Below, piece after piece: positions 16,559 through 32,500 of a stretch of 62,000 nt of DNA (position 1 is its first letter; each line of letters starts with the position of its first letter). This stretch comes from Chrysomallon squamiferum. Its lineage: Eukaryota; Mollusca; Gastropoda; Neomphalida; Peltospiridae. The stretch lies in the NCBI GenBank assembly GCA_012295275.1, contig CM022674.1:12149864-12211863 (forward strand), written 5' to 3'. The translations under genes were made by a program, and so were the position numbers. The notes beneath the pieces were generated by a model. It searched no databases. It was not told where the DNA came from and worked only from the letters and a program-made list of their open reading frames with translations.

Positions 16559-16779
16559 ACATACACAGACATATACATACGTTCGACAGACAGACATGCA
16601 CTCGTATTTGAAAAATGGTGATCGTTTGATTAAGTTAAGCAGGATAAGTATGTCCAATAATCATTTAAGTGCTTAAAAAGTGTTTACTTATATCTACCAA
16701 CACTTCCTGCTAACATAAATTTACGTTAATAATTATATTTATACATACCGTTTAAAAGGAACAAAACAATCGCCTTCAT
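11974..16779 (-). CDS. M1: A/B-TSP1 single-pass membrane protein, complete
   Basis: Assembled from exons 16749-16779, 15521-15707, 15047-15195, 14446-14589, 13007-13138, 12338-12431 and 11974-11995. Total 759 bp, one open frame of 252 codons plus stop, every junction phase-consistent. Parts: cleavable signal peptide (MKAIVLFLLNVGVLLLAVKG), A+B six-cysteine domain, a degraded TSP1, a short D segment, one TM helix and a tail of about eight residues. The end shown uses m1 as last exon (stop TGA at 11974-11976). m1 also has a possible donor (GTGAAA) that would allow m2 and m3 to be used instead. The gene is head-to-head with P1. Function unknown; surface location follows from the signal peptide and TM segment. 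Confidence 0.75.
12338..12431 (-). CDS. M1 exon 6: transmembrane exon
   Basis: 94 bp, acceptor CTCTTTAG, donor GTAAGC, phase 1 in and 2 out. After DVQAMTES the segment DVALSSLAVFILATLCVGCV is a single hydrophobic helix, followed by LYQ. Confidence 0.75.
12590..12935 (-). repeat. TGACGTCA-core tandem repeat in M1 intron (D to TM)
   Basis: Units of TGACGTCATCA plus A(A/C)ACTGAACTGT on the plus strand, i.e. in gene orientation the same unit as at 20745-20885. Occupies the same intron as in P1. Confidence 0.55.
13007..13138 (-). CDS. M1 exon 5: D segment
   Basis: 132 bp, acceptor ATTGCAG, donor GTATAA, phase 1/1. IHGCSVTCGVGIRRVV then TEVCDTFIHC: the same four-cysteine D signature as P1 and M2. 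Confidence 0.75.
13185..14345. repeat. Long degenerate minisatellite in M1 intron (C to D)
   Basis: About 25 units of roughly 45-60 bp with the core TTTACTAAGAATTATTACTC then TTTACATTAATAACAGTACG. Fills nearly the whole intron. Confidence 0.65.
14446..14589 (-). CDS. M1 exon 4: degraded TSP1 (C)
   Basis: 144 bp instead of 195, phase 1/1, acceptor TTTAAAG, donor GTAAGT. EVGQWSKWS keeps the WxxW start and SRTCETLPQTGTELKLC keeps two cysteines. The CxxTCG stretch and the last two cysteines are gone, so a normal TSP1 disulphide set cannot form. Confidence 0.7.
15047..15195 (-). CDS. M1 exon 3: B segment
   Basis: 149 bp, acceptor TTTTCAG, donor GTAAGT. DTKIDLFRNCYILAADDLAE then ACQ... and ITEYKLTCFAG. 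The (S/T)EYKL.C ending is shared with the B exons of P2. Confidence 0.8.
15521..15707 (-). CDS. M1 exon 2: signal-peptide end + A segment
   Basis: 187 bp, acceptor TTCTTCAG, donor GTAAGT, phase 1 in and 2 out. VGVLLLAVKGQQSC is followed by ...LAQCGRLTGHT..., LSHGQSGSISKGQS and SQYC. The three A cysteines are present. Confidence 0.8.
15981..16440. mobile_element. tRNA-derived SINE-like element(s)
   Basis: The head at 15981-16080 has a B-box-like GTTCGAGTC (16034-16042). It is followed by AATATTCAAAATCCTAAA, an ACAT microsatellite, then the TGCCAGTG...GGTTACTGAGCAAC body shared with 2890-3115. Lies in M1 intron 1. The tRNA origin is judged from the box only. Confidence 0.45.
16749..16779 (-). 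CDS. M1 exon 1: signal-peptide start
   Basis: 31 bp, MKAIVLFLLN plus one base, donor GTATGT. The same length and phase as P2 exon 1 (23991-24021) support this start. A TGACGTC half-palindrome lies 33-39 bp upstream. Confidence 0.75.
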
Positions 16780-16811
16780 GCTGTGATGACAACATCAGTA
16801 TATTGTCGGTA

Positions 16812-16818
16812 GACGTCA
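16812..16818. promoter_or_regulatory. CRE half-palindrome upstream of M1
   Basis: TGACGTC(T) on the minus strand, 33-39 bp before the M1 ATG; one base off the full palindrome seen in the other three genes. Confidence 0.35.
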
Positions 16819-16913
16819 CAAGATTGATGATTGTGCATAAATAACAAACTGTTTTAAAACTGAAATCAGTGATACTAAGAAAATGAATCATAGGAACATA
16901 ACATCAACAACTA

Positions 16914-17016
<103 letters not shown>

Positions 17017-17650
17017 AAAATAGGAAAAATGTTAAAGTGAAGTTGCAGAGATAAACATGCTCATTGCTGTAGGCCTATTCTGAAATCCTAATATAACAGC
17101 TTTCTATATCATTGAGCACTTCAAATCGCCTAGCAACTGAGTCGCTTGACTCCCGATTAAAGCTGGTAGCACTGTGTGGCAGTGTTTCGTTTACTACGTT
17201 TAACTTGTTTAACAGGTCAATTTAATTTAAAAAAAGAATCGTCAGAGACAAGATATACAACAGCATAGCGCTGCTACTGACCCTACAGCAACGTTTCTCG
17301 CGGTAAAATAGCGAACAAAATGGCTTAACGGCAGATCTCTTTTGTCAAAAACGCCAAACGCCACGTACGGCCAAATAGCAGTTGGAATATAAAACCGGTT
17401 CACGGCAAAATATCCACTGCCTTATTACTCGCAGTTAAAAGAAAGTAGCATAAATTAGTCGTTCATAATTATACTTTACAGTGTTTACTGTCTATTTTTT
17501 AATAATAACTGGAATTAACGGATGAAAGTAGCGAGGTTTTTTTTCTTTGTTTTTGTGTGTTTTTTCTGCTCGTTTCTAAATTATATTAATTCAAGTTACG
17601 TACGAGTCGTTATTCTAAGATGTCTTCCGAACAGTATCGACATAAATCGA

Positions 17651-17658
17651 TGACGTCA
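17651..17658. promoter_or_regulatory. TGACGTCA palindrome upstream of P1
   Basis: A perfect CRE-type palindrome 22 bp before the P1 ATG at 17680, within the context ATGACGTCATCA. Confidence 0.45.
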
Positions 17659-17679
17659 TCACAATTGCTGCAGCAGAAG

Positions 17680-22267
<4,588 letters not shown>

Positions 22268-22295
22268 AAATGTAAAAGTTTCCAAGTCTCACAAA

Positions 22296-22301
22296 AATAA
22301 A
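22296..22301 (+). terminator. Candidate polyadenylation signal of P1
   Basis: AATAAA 29 bp after the stop codon. AT-rich DNA contains further copies downstream, so the choice is tentative. Confidence 0.35.
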
Positions 22302-22599
22302 TCCCAAATTCGAGGAGGGAAGAAAACAACAACAAACAAAACAAAATAAGAAAAATAATAATAAAAGTAAAATTTAAAAAAAAATAAAATAAAATACAAA
22401 TATAAGGGTGGGGTCTTTAATAAAGCGTTTAATTCACAATCTTCATTAATAAAAACAAAGCTGTGAATTAAATGCTTTGTTTTCATTATTAAATAAAATG
22501 TTGAAATATATATTTGTTTGTTTATTTCTCTGATTGTTCTTTCCTTTATTGATTCATATATCACTTATATGCTTATCTTATAACTGTTTATTTTGTTTT

Positions 22600-22990
22600 A
22601 CTTAGATAAAAGTTCTAGTCGTGGAAAAGTTGCTACAAAAAGCTGAAGGAAATCTCTAGAAACTGAAAACACATTGAAATCTAAAGAATCGGAAAATACT
22701 CGACTACAGAGACTTCCACAAGAACATTAAAATGTAAAAATGTTTCCAAGCCTCATAAACATAGATACCAAATTTGACGGAGGGGGATAGAAGGAATAAG
22801 CACAAAACAAAAACAAAAACAAAGAAAAGGAAAAAAAAAGACTAAAAAAAAAACAAAAAGAAAATTATTAACTAAAAGAAGATTGTGAATTAAATGCTTT
22901 ATTGTTATTATTAAATAAAAAATTTAAAGATATGTTTGCTTCTTTGTTTATCTGTTTGTTCCATTATTGATTAATCTGCGTATATATTCA
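22600..22990 (+). pseudogene. Decayed duplicate of the P1 terminal exon and 3' flank
   Basis: The stretch around 22660-22760 and the DNA after it (to about 22990) resemble 22190-22310 and 22440-22570 (ACATGAAAATGTAAAAG... and the TTTATTTCTCTGATTG-type flank). An acceptor-like TTACTTAG at about 22600 leads straight into TAA in the shared phase. Confidence 0.5.
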
Positions 22991-23916
22991 TCTTAATATT
23001 GTTTTTGTTTCGTTTAATACAATGAACTGTTTTGAGGTAAGAAAAAAACAAGTTTGTTCAGTGTTCCCTCGACAGAGAAATAAGTAGAATCTATAATTGA
23101 TGAAATGTATATAATTATCTTTGTGTTCAAAATAACTTTGCAGAGACACAAATATTAGCCCTAATCTTATTATTAATTACTAGTATCAAGATCATCATCA
23201 TCATCATCTGTATTGTCTGCGTTTATTATTATTATTAGGTGTCCAAGTACAAAATGACTTTATTGAAAAGGAGAAACTTTAAAATGCACAAGTTTATTTT
23301 TTATTATTATTTTATTTTAATTATTTTATTATTATACGCAGGTATAAATTCGTGATATTTTTATGTATGGTGTACTGAAATGGATCAGTTGCTGTGTATA
23401 CGGTATAATAAAATTACATAAAAGTGCAGTAATTTTTAGTTATATTACAGCTAATAGTATCATGCATAAACTTAAAGTTTGTTTTGTGTTAACACCATTA
23501 TTATTGTACACTGGTCATTTCAGAATTATCGGATGTATGTGTATGTCTGTGTTCAGTATCAATAAAAAACAAAACCAAACAAGAATTTAAATGAATATCT
23601 ACAAAATGTTTGCGTAATAATAAAAACATATTTTGAACTGTATTCTGAATATACACAGCCCATTTAAAAATTATAAATTGTTTTTATTGTATGTTTTTGT
23701 TATATTTGTTGTTTTGTACGTTATTTACTAAACCAGTAGGAACTTTTTAAAAAAACGAAAGAAAAAAAAAACAATAAAAAACGACGGCTATCTTTAATAA
23801 TGGCTCTTAATTCATCAGTGATTTCGGATATTTCAAACACCACACCAGTTAAAACATCACATTGGATATATTCACCAGTTTCGCTTACGAACTACTGTAA
23901 CATAACGTCCTCTTGA
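22991..23916. other. P1-P2 intergenic stretch
   Basis: AT-rich DNA with short ATT/ATC runs. A 75-codon open stretch at 23363-23590 has no domain, splice or family support. Nothing else recognised. Confidence 0.4.
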
Positions 23917-23924
23917 TGACGTCA
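23917..23924. promoter_or_regulatory. TGACGTCA palindrome upstream of P2
   Basis: A perfect CRE-type palindrome 67 bp before the P2 ATG at 23991, context GATGACGTCATC. Confidence 0.45.
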
Positions 23925-23990
23925 TCTGACGTAGGTATTTCAGTTAGCAGAAATGGAAAGATAACATTCGTGGCTTCACCATAGATGCTG

Positions 23991-24021
23991 ATGCAGACGT
24001 TAATTGTGTTTGTGTTAACAG
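23991..24021 (+). CDS. P2 exon 1: signal-peptide start
   Basis: 31 bp, MQTLIVFVLT plus one base, donor GTATGT. Joined to the next exon it reads MQTLIVFVLTVNIFIAVVKG, a clear signal peptide that closely parallels M1. Confidence 0.75.
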
Positions 24022-24397
24022 GTATGTATTTAAATAATACCTAATGGACGAGCACTTATTAATGTTTTATTTTTTCGCATATAAATGGCAGTAATATAGT
24101 CAAATAAATACTGTAATATCGTTTTCAAGGGTGGAAGGTCTTAGGACGCAGAAACCAGAGATAAAAACAAAGGCAAAGCAATAAAAAAATCATGTTCAAA
24201 ACACTTTTAAAATACTTTAAAATTCTCAAATTTGATGAAATGGCCAGCTCCTCAAAAAACATAAGTTAAATAACATTAAATTATTTGAATATATATTTAT
24301 ATTTATTGTGGTTTTATTTCATAATATTTTTGTAGAAACTGCTGTATGAGAAAACTATTATTATAATCTTCTTTTTTCATTATTTTCTTTCCTTTCC

Positions 24398-24428
<31 letters not shown>

Positions 24429-24433
24429 CATAC

Positions 24434-24490
<57 letters not shown>

Positions 24491-25607
24491 ATTACATACA
24501 TACATACATATTACTGTAAATTTATTTAAATGTAATTTCAAATATGTTTAATTTATTTGTAAAATAAAAACATACATACATATTACTGTAAATTTATTTA
24601 AATGTAATTTCAAATATGTTTTAATTTATTTGTAAAATAAAAACATACATACATATATACATGCAGATATACTTATATACACACATATTCGTAATATATA
24701 CGCCAGGAACAGCACTTGAACGAAAATAAGTATAAATAAAACAAGTCTCGTTTTTATTTATTTATTTGTTATATTTAATTTATTATTATTATCTTCATCA
24801 TCATCTTCATCGTATGATGAGGTAAGTACGCATGCACCAAGAGCCCATACAATTACTAATGGCGATTAAATATATCTGAGTGTACATTTACGTCATAGTT
24901 AACATTCTGATGACGTAATGTTTTGCTCTCTATAAGTTCACTTACATTTCTGTTATTATCATATTTGATCCATAAATAGTTATTTCATGATCGTGGTAAC
25001 TATATACATTTGTATTTAGATTTTTTCTCTCTATATAACGAATTTTGTTAATATTATAATTTTTTTGTTTTTGTTTTCTGATGTCGCTGTTTTATATCTA
25101 TTTGAAAAGTTCGGACGTAAAACAAGGATGTCGCTGTTTTATATCTATTTGAAAAGTTCGGACGTAAAACAAGGATATAAGCTATTTCCGTATTTATTAT
25201 TCTTTTTTTTTTTTTTTTTTTTTTTGTTGTTGTTGTTGTTGTTGTTTGTTTGTTTGTTTGTTTTACTCCACGTCATTATCTTATATACAGGCCAGTTAGA
25301 GCTATGAACATATATGTTGTTTTACACGGCAGACCGTACAATTATATCAAGCTTTGCAGGAAATAAATATTTATACATTATTGTTTTTGTTTTGTTTTAT
25401 TCTTCAGTTAACATTTTCATCGCTGTAGTTAAAGGTGAAGATTGTCAAAAGAAGTACACAGAGGAAGAAGAAAAATGTACTAAAGCTACTGGTCACACTG
25501 AGCAGTCCCTGCTCTATCTGACAACTGGTGGTAAAGCAGGGTCCATTCCGAAAGGAGAATCTGTTCAAAGTTTTAAAACGAAATACTGCACGTAAGACTA
25601 TGTGTAT

Positions 25608-25689
<82 letters not shown>

Positions 25690-26214
25690 TTATTCCTGTG
25701 TTAGTATGCATATGTGTATCTTTGTAAATATGTTTCTGGATGTATGTCTGTGTGTGAGTATTTATGTGTGTATCTATCTTTCATTCAATCTACCTAATCT
25801 CTCTCTCCAAATATGGAGAAATAGACAGATAGAAAAAAGACAGATACATTCTTGCATACATACATACAGATAGACCGACAAAGAGACAGACATACACACA
25901 TCCACGGCCAAAAGAAACCATATTTTAAATCATTCTAGTTGACAAACAACAAAAGATATGCATAAATAACCTACGCTGAAAAAATCAATACGTCAGCGTA
26001 CTAAAAACACACAAAAAATGACAACATCCGACAGTAACGTCAGCTACAAAAATCAAATGTTTTACTTCGTGGACAAAATGTTGAGTATGCGCTGAAACAC
26101 TCAAGTTGAAAACCAAGTCAGACTGGTAGAGTGTGTAACTACCCCTTAATACACGTAACAACTCTCCTTGCGTAGATGACAGTGGTTTGATTAGGTCACG
26201 TATATATATATCTA

Positions 26215-26249
<35 letters not shown>

Positions 26250-29200
26250 GTCTGTATGTATTTTGGAAGCTACGTAAATTTATGTTAAAGTATTTATGTT
26301 TTAGTTTTCTGAGCATAATAATGTTTGTGTATGAATCTATTTTTGTACTTCCGTGTAGAGCTCTTTTAATTTTAATTTTTATTTATATACAAATTTTTTA
26401 CAGTTATTTACTTATCAGCAAAGCCAACTAATACTGAGATAATCTATTTTCGCCATCTTTCTTTGAACAAAAGGGTTAAATTCGTCATTATTTTGTTCAC
26501 CAGCACGTCTGAAGCAGTTTTTGAATTGATCACAAAATTGATTTTCTACAAAATTACAATACATCTAAGCACACGGAAGAACAAAATATAGATTCTTACA
26601 CAAAGAAATGGTTTGTATGTTCGTCTGTACAGCTTCTGACTGTATGTATGTGTGTAAGTCTGTTCACATATACCTTCGTATTACATACTACTACATCATC
26701 CGATCTACTTCTATTAATGTATGTATCTACGAATGCACGTACATCCTTATTAAACTATCTGTATATGTAAATATGTATGCATGTGTGTATGTATGTGTGT
26801 GTATGTGTATGTATGTATGCATGTATTTATGTATGTTGCTCTTTTGTACACATTTATGTAGGTATATGTTTCTATAAATGTGCATTTGCTATATATATGT
26901 TCTTTCTTCTTTTATTTGGAGCTGGTTTGTGCCTTAATCTGTTGTTGTTGCTGTTGTTGTTGTTTGTTTGTTTTTGTTTTGTTTTTTACTTTTTATAGAA
27001 AAGCTATGATCAATTTATCATCAAACTGCATTAGACGTGCTGGTGAAGTTATAGAAAATGATGACGAATGTAAACGTTTTATCGGAGATAAAATCAAGAA
27101 AGATGTCGAAGACAAATTATCTGAATATAAATTGGCATGCACTGCTGGTAAGTAAATAACTGTTACAGTTTATTATATAATTACATATTAAAATTAAATA
27201 CCTTGATAATATAAAGCAAATGTTTCCCATCTATTCATTTTTTTAATTTATACGTTCTTACAAATTTAAAATCAAGCTTCGGTTTGGACGAAAACAAAAT
27301 TCTTTTAAGCACTGGATAGAACATTCTTATTGCATAATATTGTCAGATAAATTTGATCATAAACCGTACATTTAACGCATTTCTTGTCCCTATTGCATTA
27401 AATTTGATCCATGTTTCTTTCAAATCAGTCTGGAAGCTTTAGTGGATGTATTTTCTATTAGTGATTTTGTTTTTCTTCTTTTCTTGACGTATTCTGACTT
27501 TCACCATTCGCATAGCTACTCGAACACATAACCGCCTTCACATCTTTTCTTTCTTTTTATTTTTCAAAGTTTATGGTGAATGGACTGAATGGACAGAACA
27601 ACGTGGTGAGTGTAATAACACATGTGGTGTTGGTACGGCTGTTGTCTCGACAACTCGAACATGTAAGAAACTTCCACAGACGGGAATAAAACTAAAACTG
27701 TGCCTGGGAAATTCAAACGAAACAAAATATGAATCCTGTAACACAACAACACAATCTTGTAGACGTAAGTAAAAATTAGCGAATATAGTGATACCTCGAG
27801 TTACGAGTGCCCTAACTTACGAGCAGTCGCTTGGTCGATTTTTTGCTCTGAGTTGCGAGCAAAAATCCGAGTTACGGGCGAACTTCATCCCATATCTCAC
27901 TCGTTTACTTCACGTGGTTACCTGGCCGTGGAAGCATCTCTGTTGTGTTGTGTTCGCGTTTTTTGCAGTATTTTGCCAATTTCTTTTTTCTAACCATGGA
28001 TCATAAGAAGGTGGGTGCACAGGACAGTGCTGAGAAGAAGAAGTGGATGATGTCCATTGAATTAAAAAATGAAATGATTGAAAAATATGAGTGGAGTGAG
28101 GTGTGCATGTAGTCGACTTGGGTAGGCAGCACGAGCCTAGTATCATACTGAAGCACAAGAAGTCGATTAAGACTATAAGTTCAGCTAAAGGCGTTACAAT
28201 ATTTTGTCTGTTCTCCAAGATAAATACACTTCACAAAAACAATTTATTTCTTTACATTCTCTTTTATTTTTTTATATAATATTTGTTATTTATAAATACA
28301 TTTTTCTTATTTAAAAATATGTTGTGACGTTACAAAAAAATGGGGTGGTTTTGGAGGAGTGAGAATGTATTAATGGTATTACAGTTAATTTCAGTTAAGA
28401 AAGTTGATTTGATATACGAGCAAATTGAGTTACGAGCTTGGTCACGGAACTAATTAACCTCGTAAGTCAAGGTACCACTGTATTAGTTTGTCACAAATCA
28501 TAGAATGTACAATAAAGCAGAGCAAATATACCTTCGTGATATGAGAACAAACGTAGAAAATGTTCGTTTTTGCCAAAAACAGTTAAAATACGATTTCACA
28601 CATGCTGAACATGTAGAAAGCAATACTACCTATTCATGTCGCTTTGTTACATAGACAGGAATATGGCAGAGTAAACGTATTATATAAAAAGTATAACATG
28701 CAGTGATTATTTGAAAGTTTATTGCACAGATTAAAGTATCGTAATTATTTCAATAGGAATAATGGAATGCAAACGTAGTATACTTATACCAACATAAATA
28801 AGGCACTATAAACCTACCATAACAACTAACATTATATTTCAGTCAAAAGTGAATGGTGCAATGCAATTTACACTTCGAAGTTAGACAAATGTATTAAAAG
28901 CACTGGCCACACAAAAGAATCAATGGACTTTATGCTCTCTCGAGGACAAACAGGGTCTATTCCGAAAGAAGAATCAGTTTTAACTTTCAGACAAACATTC
29001 TGCACGTAAATATATTTTTGGGTACTTAATACGTTTGTATGTCTGGATCTATCAGTATATGTAGGCATGCCTGCTTCTGCCTATGCAGTACGTATGTCTC
29101 TCTGTATGTGTGTGTGAATGTTTATGTATATACACACGTACGTCTTTACCAACCTGTCAAGGTATGCTTGTATGTATATATGTTTTCTTGTAAGTATGTA

Positions 29201-29480
29201 TATATGTTTTATTTATTAGTACTAATTGCTAAGTGCATATAATTTCAGGTTGTCTATTATATTGCATAGAGAAGAGATATGTCAACGACAAATATATTAA
29301 ATAAATTTGTGTTAATAATTATGAATCTGTCTTTATTACTATTATTATTATTATTAGTTGTAGTAGTAGTAGTAGTGGTATTTATTTATTATTGATTTAT
29401 TTATTTATATATGTATTTGTTTGTTTATTTCATTATTATTTTTTTATTATATGTTATTTCTTCAGACCCGACGCTTCCTT

Positions 29481-29569
<89 letters not shown>

Positions 29570-32500
29570 TATCATATTCCCGTGGACTTCAAAGAAAACA
29601 GCGGAATCTGTGAGTCTGACATATTTTGGCCGCTTGATGTAAAATTATCTTAAGCAAATATGCCGTTAATGACATAGATTCCACAACATAACAGTTGAGA
29701 AAAGTATCTTTACAAATGCAGCTGCCAAACTCATTATAGCATGGTCAAAGTTTCAAGGTCCTCATTCGTGACCTTCGCTCGTTTGTTTTTCTTCAGACCC
29801 CACGTTTCTTATTTTTTGTCTGTATATACCAAATTCACGCGGACGTGAAAGAAAATTGCGCAAGTTTAAAAACTGTCTTTAGATTATATTCATATGAAAA
29901 TTATTACTTTAATAAGATTATCAGTAATTAGTATAAATAAATGTTTCATATACATCCCAACTTCCTAAATTATCTAACAAAACCTTTGTTGTCATGTTTG
30001 TAGTCAAGCTAAGATCAGTTTATCATCAAAGTGTTTTCGGTATGCTGCTGATGCTATAGAAGCTAATAACAAATGTAATAATTTCATCGGAGATAAAATC
30101 AAGAAGGATGTCGAAAATAAATTATCTGAATATAAACTGGCATGCTTTGCTGGTAAGTAAAATAAGTGTAAAACTTCCTAATGTAAATAAATATTAAAAC
30201 TAAAATGTTTCTTTGAGAAGAAAATATACGATCAGAAATGTTTCTTATGTATTGATTTGTATTGACGAGCAGCCGTTAAATATTAGATAATAAAATAGTA
30301 ATGGAAAAAAAAGTTGAATCGAACTGTCTTAGAACCATATATTTCACAGTATCGAAACAAACGAAATGAATACGAAATATAACTGTTTCCAAATTCGTTT
30401 TGAAGTTAAAATGTATTTGTTAGATGTTTCGAGTTCTCCTGTGATGTCTGATAGCATAATTACTTTTCCCAGGAGATAGCAAATGTTTCTCATTAGCGTC
30501 TGCCCCTCAGTGATTAGTACTAGTCAGCGTGTCACTGTGGGGAAACAAACAAATATGGTAACTCTGTTTACATTTGTGTCCGACCATGTGTTTCCTTCTT
30601 CGCACCATTTAAAGTTTCATTCTTTTTTTTTTCTGACAGTTTATGGTGAATGGACTGAATGGACAGAACAACGTGGTGAATGTAATAACACATGTGGTTT
30701 TGGTACAGCTGTTGTCTCGACAACTCGAACATGCAAGAAACTTCCACAGACGCGAAGAATACTAAAACTATGCGTGGGAAATTCAAACAAAACAAAATAT
30801 GAATCTTGTAACACAGAAACAGAATCTTGTAAACGTAAGTAATAATCAGCGAAGATTATTTAGCCACAAACCATAGAAACTAGAAGTAAAACTACCTACA
30901 TCCTATAAAAAGGAATAACATGTAGAAAAAAGTGTTGTTTTTGTGTTGGAAACGTATATGTACTAATGCACATTCACATACCTATATTAAATAGAAATAA
31001 GGCAAAATAATTGATTAAATAAAGAGGTGTAAAACATAAAAAACAATCCATCATTATTTCCACAGATTAAACTAGTGTAATTATGTTAACAGAAATAACG
31101 GAATCCAAAGGAAGCATTCATATAAAATAGCAATAACAAACAATAAACCTAACCTAACTGTGTAAACAGCAACCAAATGTAATCGTACCTTTATTATGTT
31201 TCAGTTAAAATTGTGTCGTGTAATTCAATGTACGCTTCGAAATTAGACAAATGTATTAATAATATTGGCCATACAAAAGAATCAATTGCGTTTATTCTAT
31301 CACGTGGAGAAAAAGGATCTATTCCAAAAGAAGAATCTGTTCTAAGTTTCAGACAGAAGTACTGCACGTAAGTTTATATCCGAGTACTTCAACTACATCC
31401 GTAGTTATGTATTTATTTGTGTTCTTATATGTTTATCTATCCTTGTATTTGTGCATGTTTGTTTTTATTTATGCAACCTTATGCAACCTTATAGTTATAT
31501 CAGGTATTGAGTTAATTTATTTATATTGGTTTCTGTTTTCTTTTTCTGATTTTCTTTTAATTATTTTATTCTTTTTTTTTTTTTTTTTGGTGGGGGATTT
31601 CTTTGTTGTTGTTCGTTTTTTTTTTTTTTTTTTTTTTCTTTTTCTTTTTTTTTTCTTTTTCTTTTGTTTGTTTCTTTTTCTTTCTTTTCTTCTGAGTATA
31701 AGCTGTGTAGGAACGATTGTTTTTCTTACTTCTTTAAACCTGTGTAATAAATTTTATAGAAAAGCTAAGATCAATTCATCATCAAACTGTTTTCGGTCGG
31801 CTGGTAATGATATAGAAAGTAATGACGAATGTAAACGTTTCATCGGAGATAAAATCAAGAAAGATGTTGAAAATAAATTATCTGAATATAAATTGGCATG
31901 CTTAGCTGGTAAGTAAATAAGTGTAAAACTTTCTGATGTAAATAAATATTAGAATTAAAAGTCTCATTGAGATGAAAATATACGATCAAAAACGTTTCTT
32001 ATCTATTGATTTTGTACCTAATTGACAATGCCATTCAAATGAACAGCCGATAAATATTTGATAATCACATAGTAATGGAAGAACAGACGATTAGAACAAA
32101 GTTGAATGGAACTGTCTTAGAACCATATTTTTCACAATATCGAAAGATACGAAACGAATACGAAAGATAACTGTTTACAAGTCGTTTGGAAGTTAAAATG
32201 TACGTGTTAGACGTTTCGATTTTTTCTATGATGTCTGCTAGTGTAATTACGTTTCCCAGGATACACCAAACCGTTTCTCATTAGCATCTGCCCCTCAGTG
32301 ATAAGTACTAGCAGGCGTGGGGAAACACACATGGTAACTCTGTTTACATTTGTGTCCGATCATTTTCCTTCTTCGCTCCATTTAATGTTTCATTCCAGTG
32401 ACGCAATGCGTTTTGCATAGTGTAGGATTTAGACTTGAACTTATAATAACTAAATATGTACGACGGATCCTTCTCAATAACAATGAACTGATTTTCATGC

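Noticed and set aside
17522-17653. ATG with a hydrophobic start (MKVARFFFF) as first exon of P1
   Set aside because: No good phase-1 donor; 17680-17701 matches the family design, donor and upstream palindrome better. It could be in the 5' UTR.
23363-23590. 75-codon open frame between P1 and P2
   Set aside because: Short, no homology, no exon-like borders.
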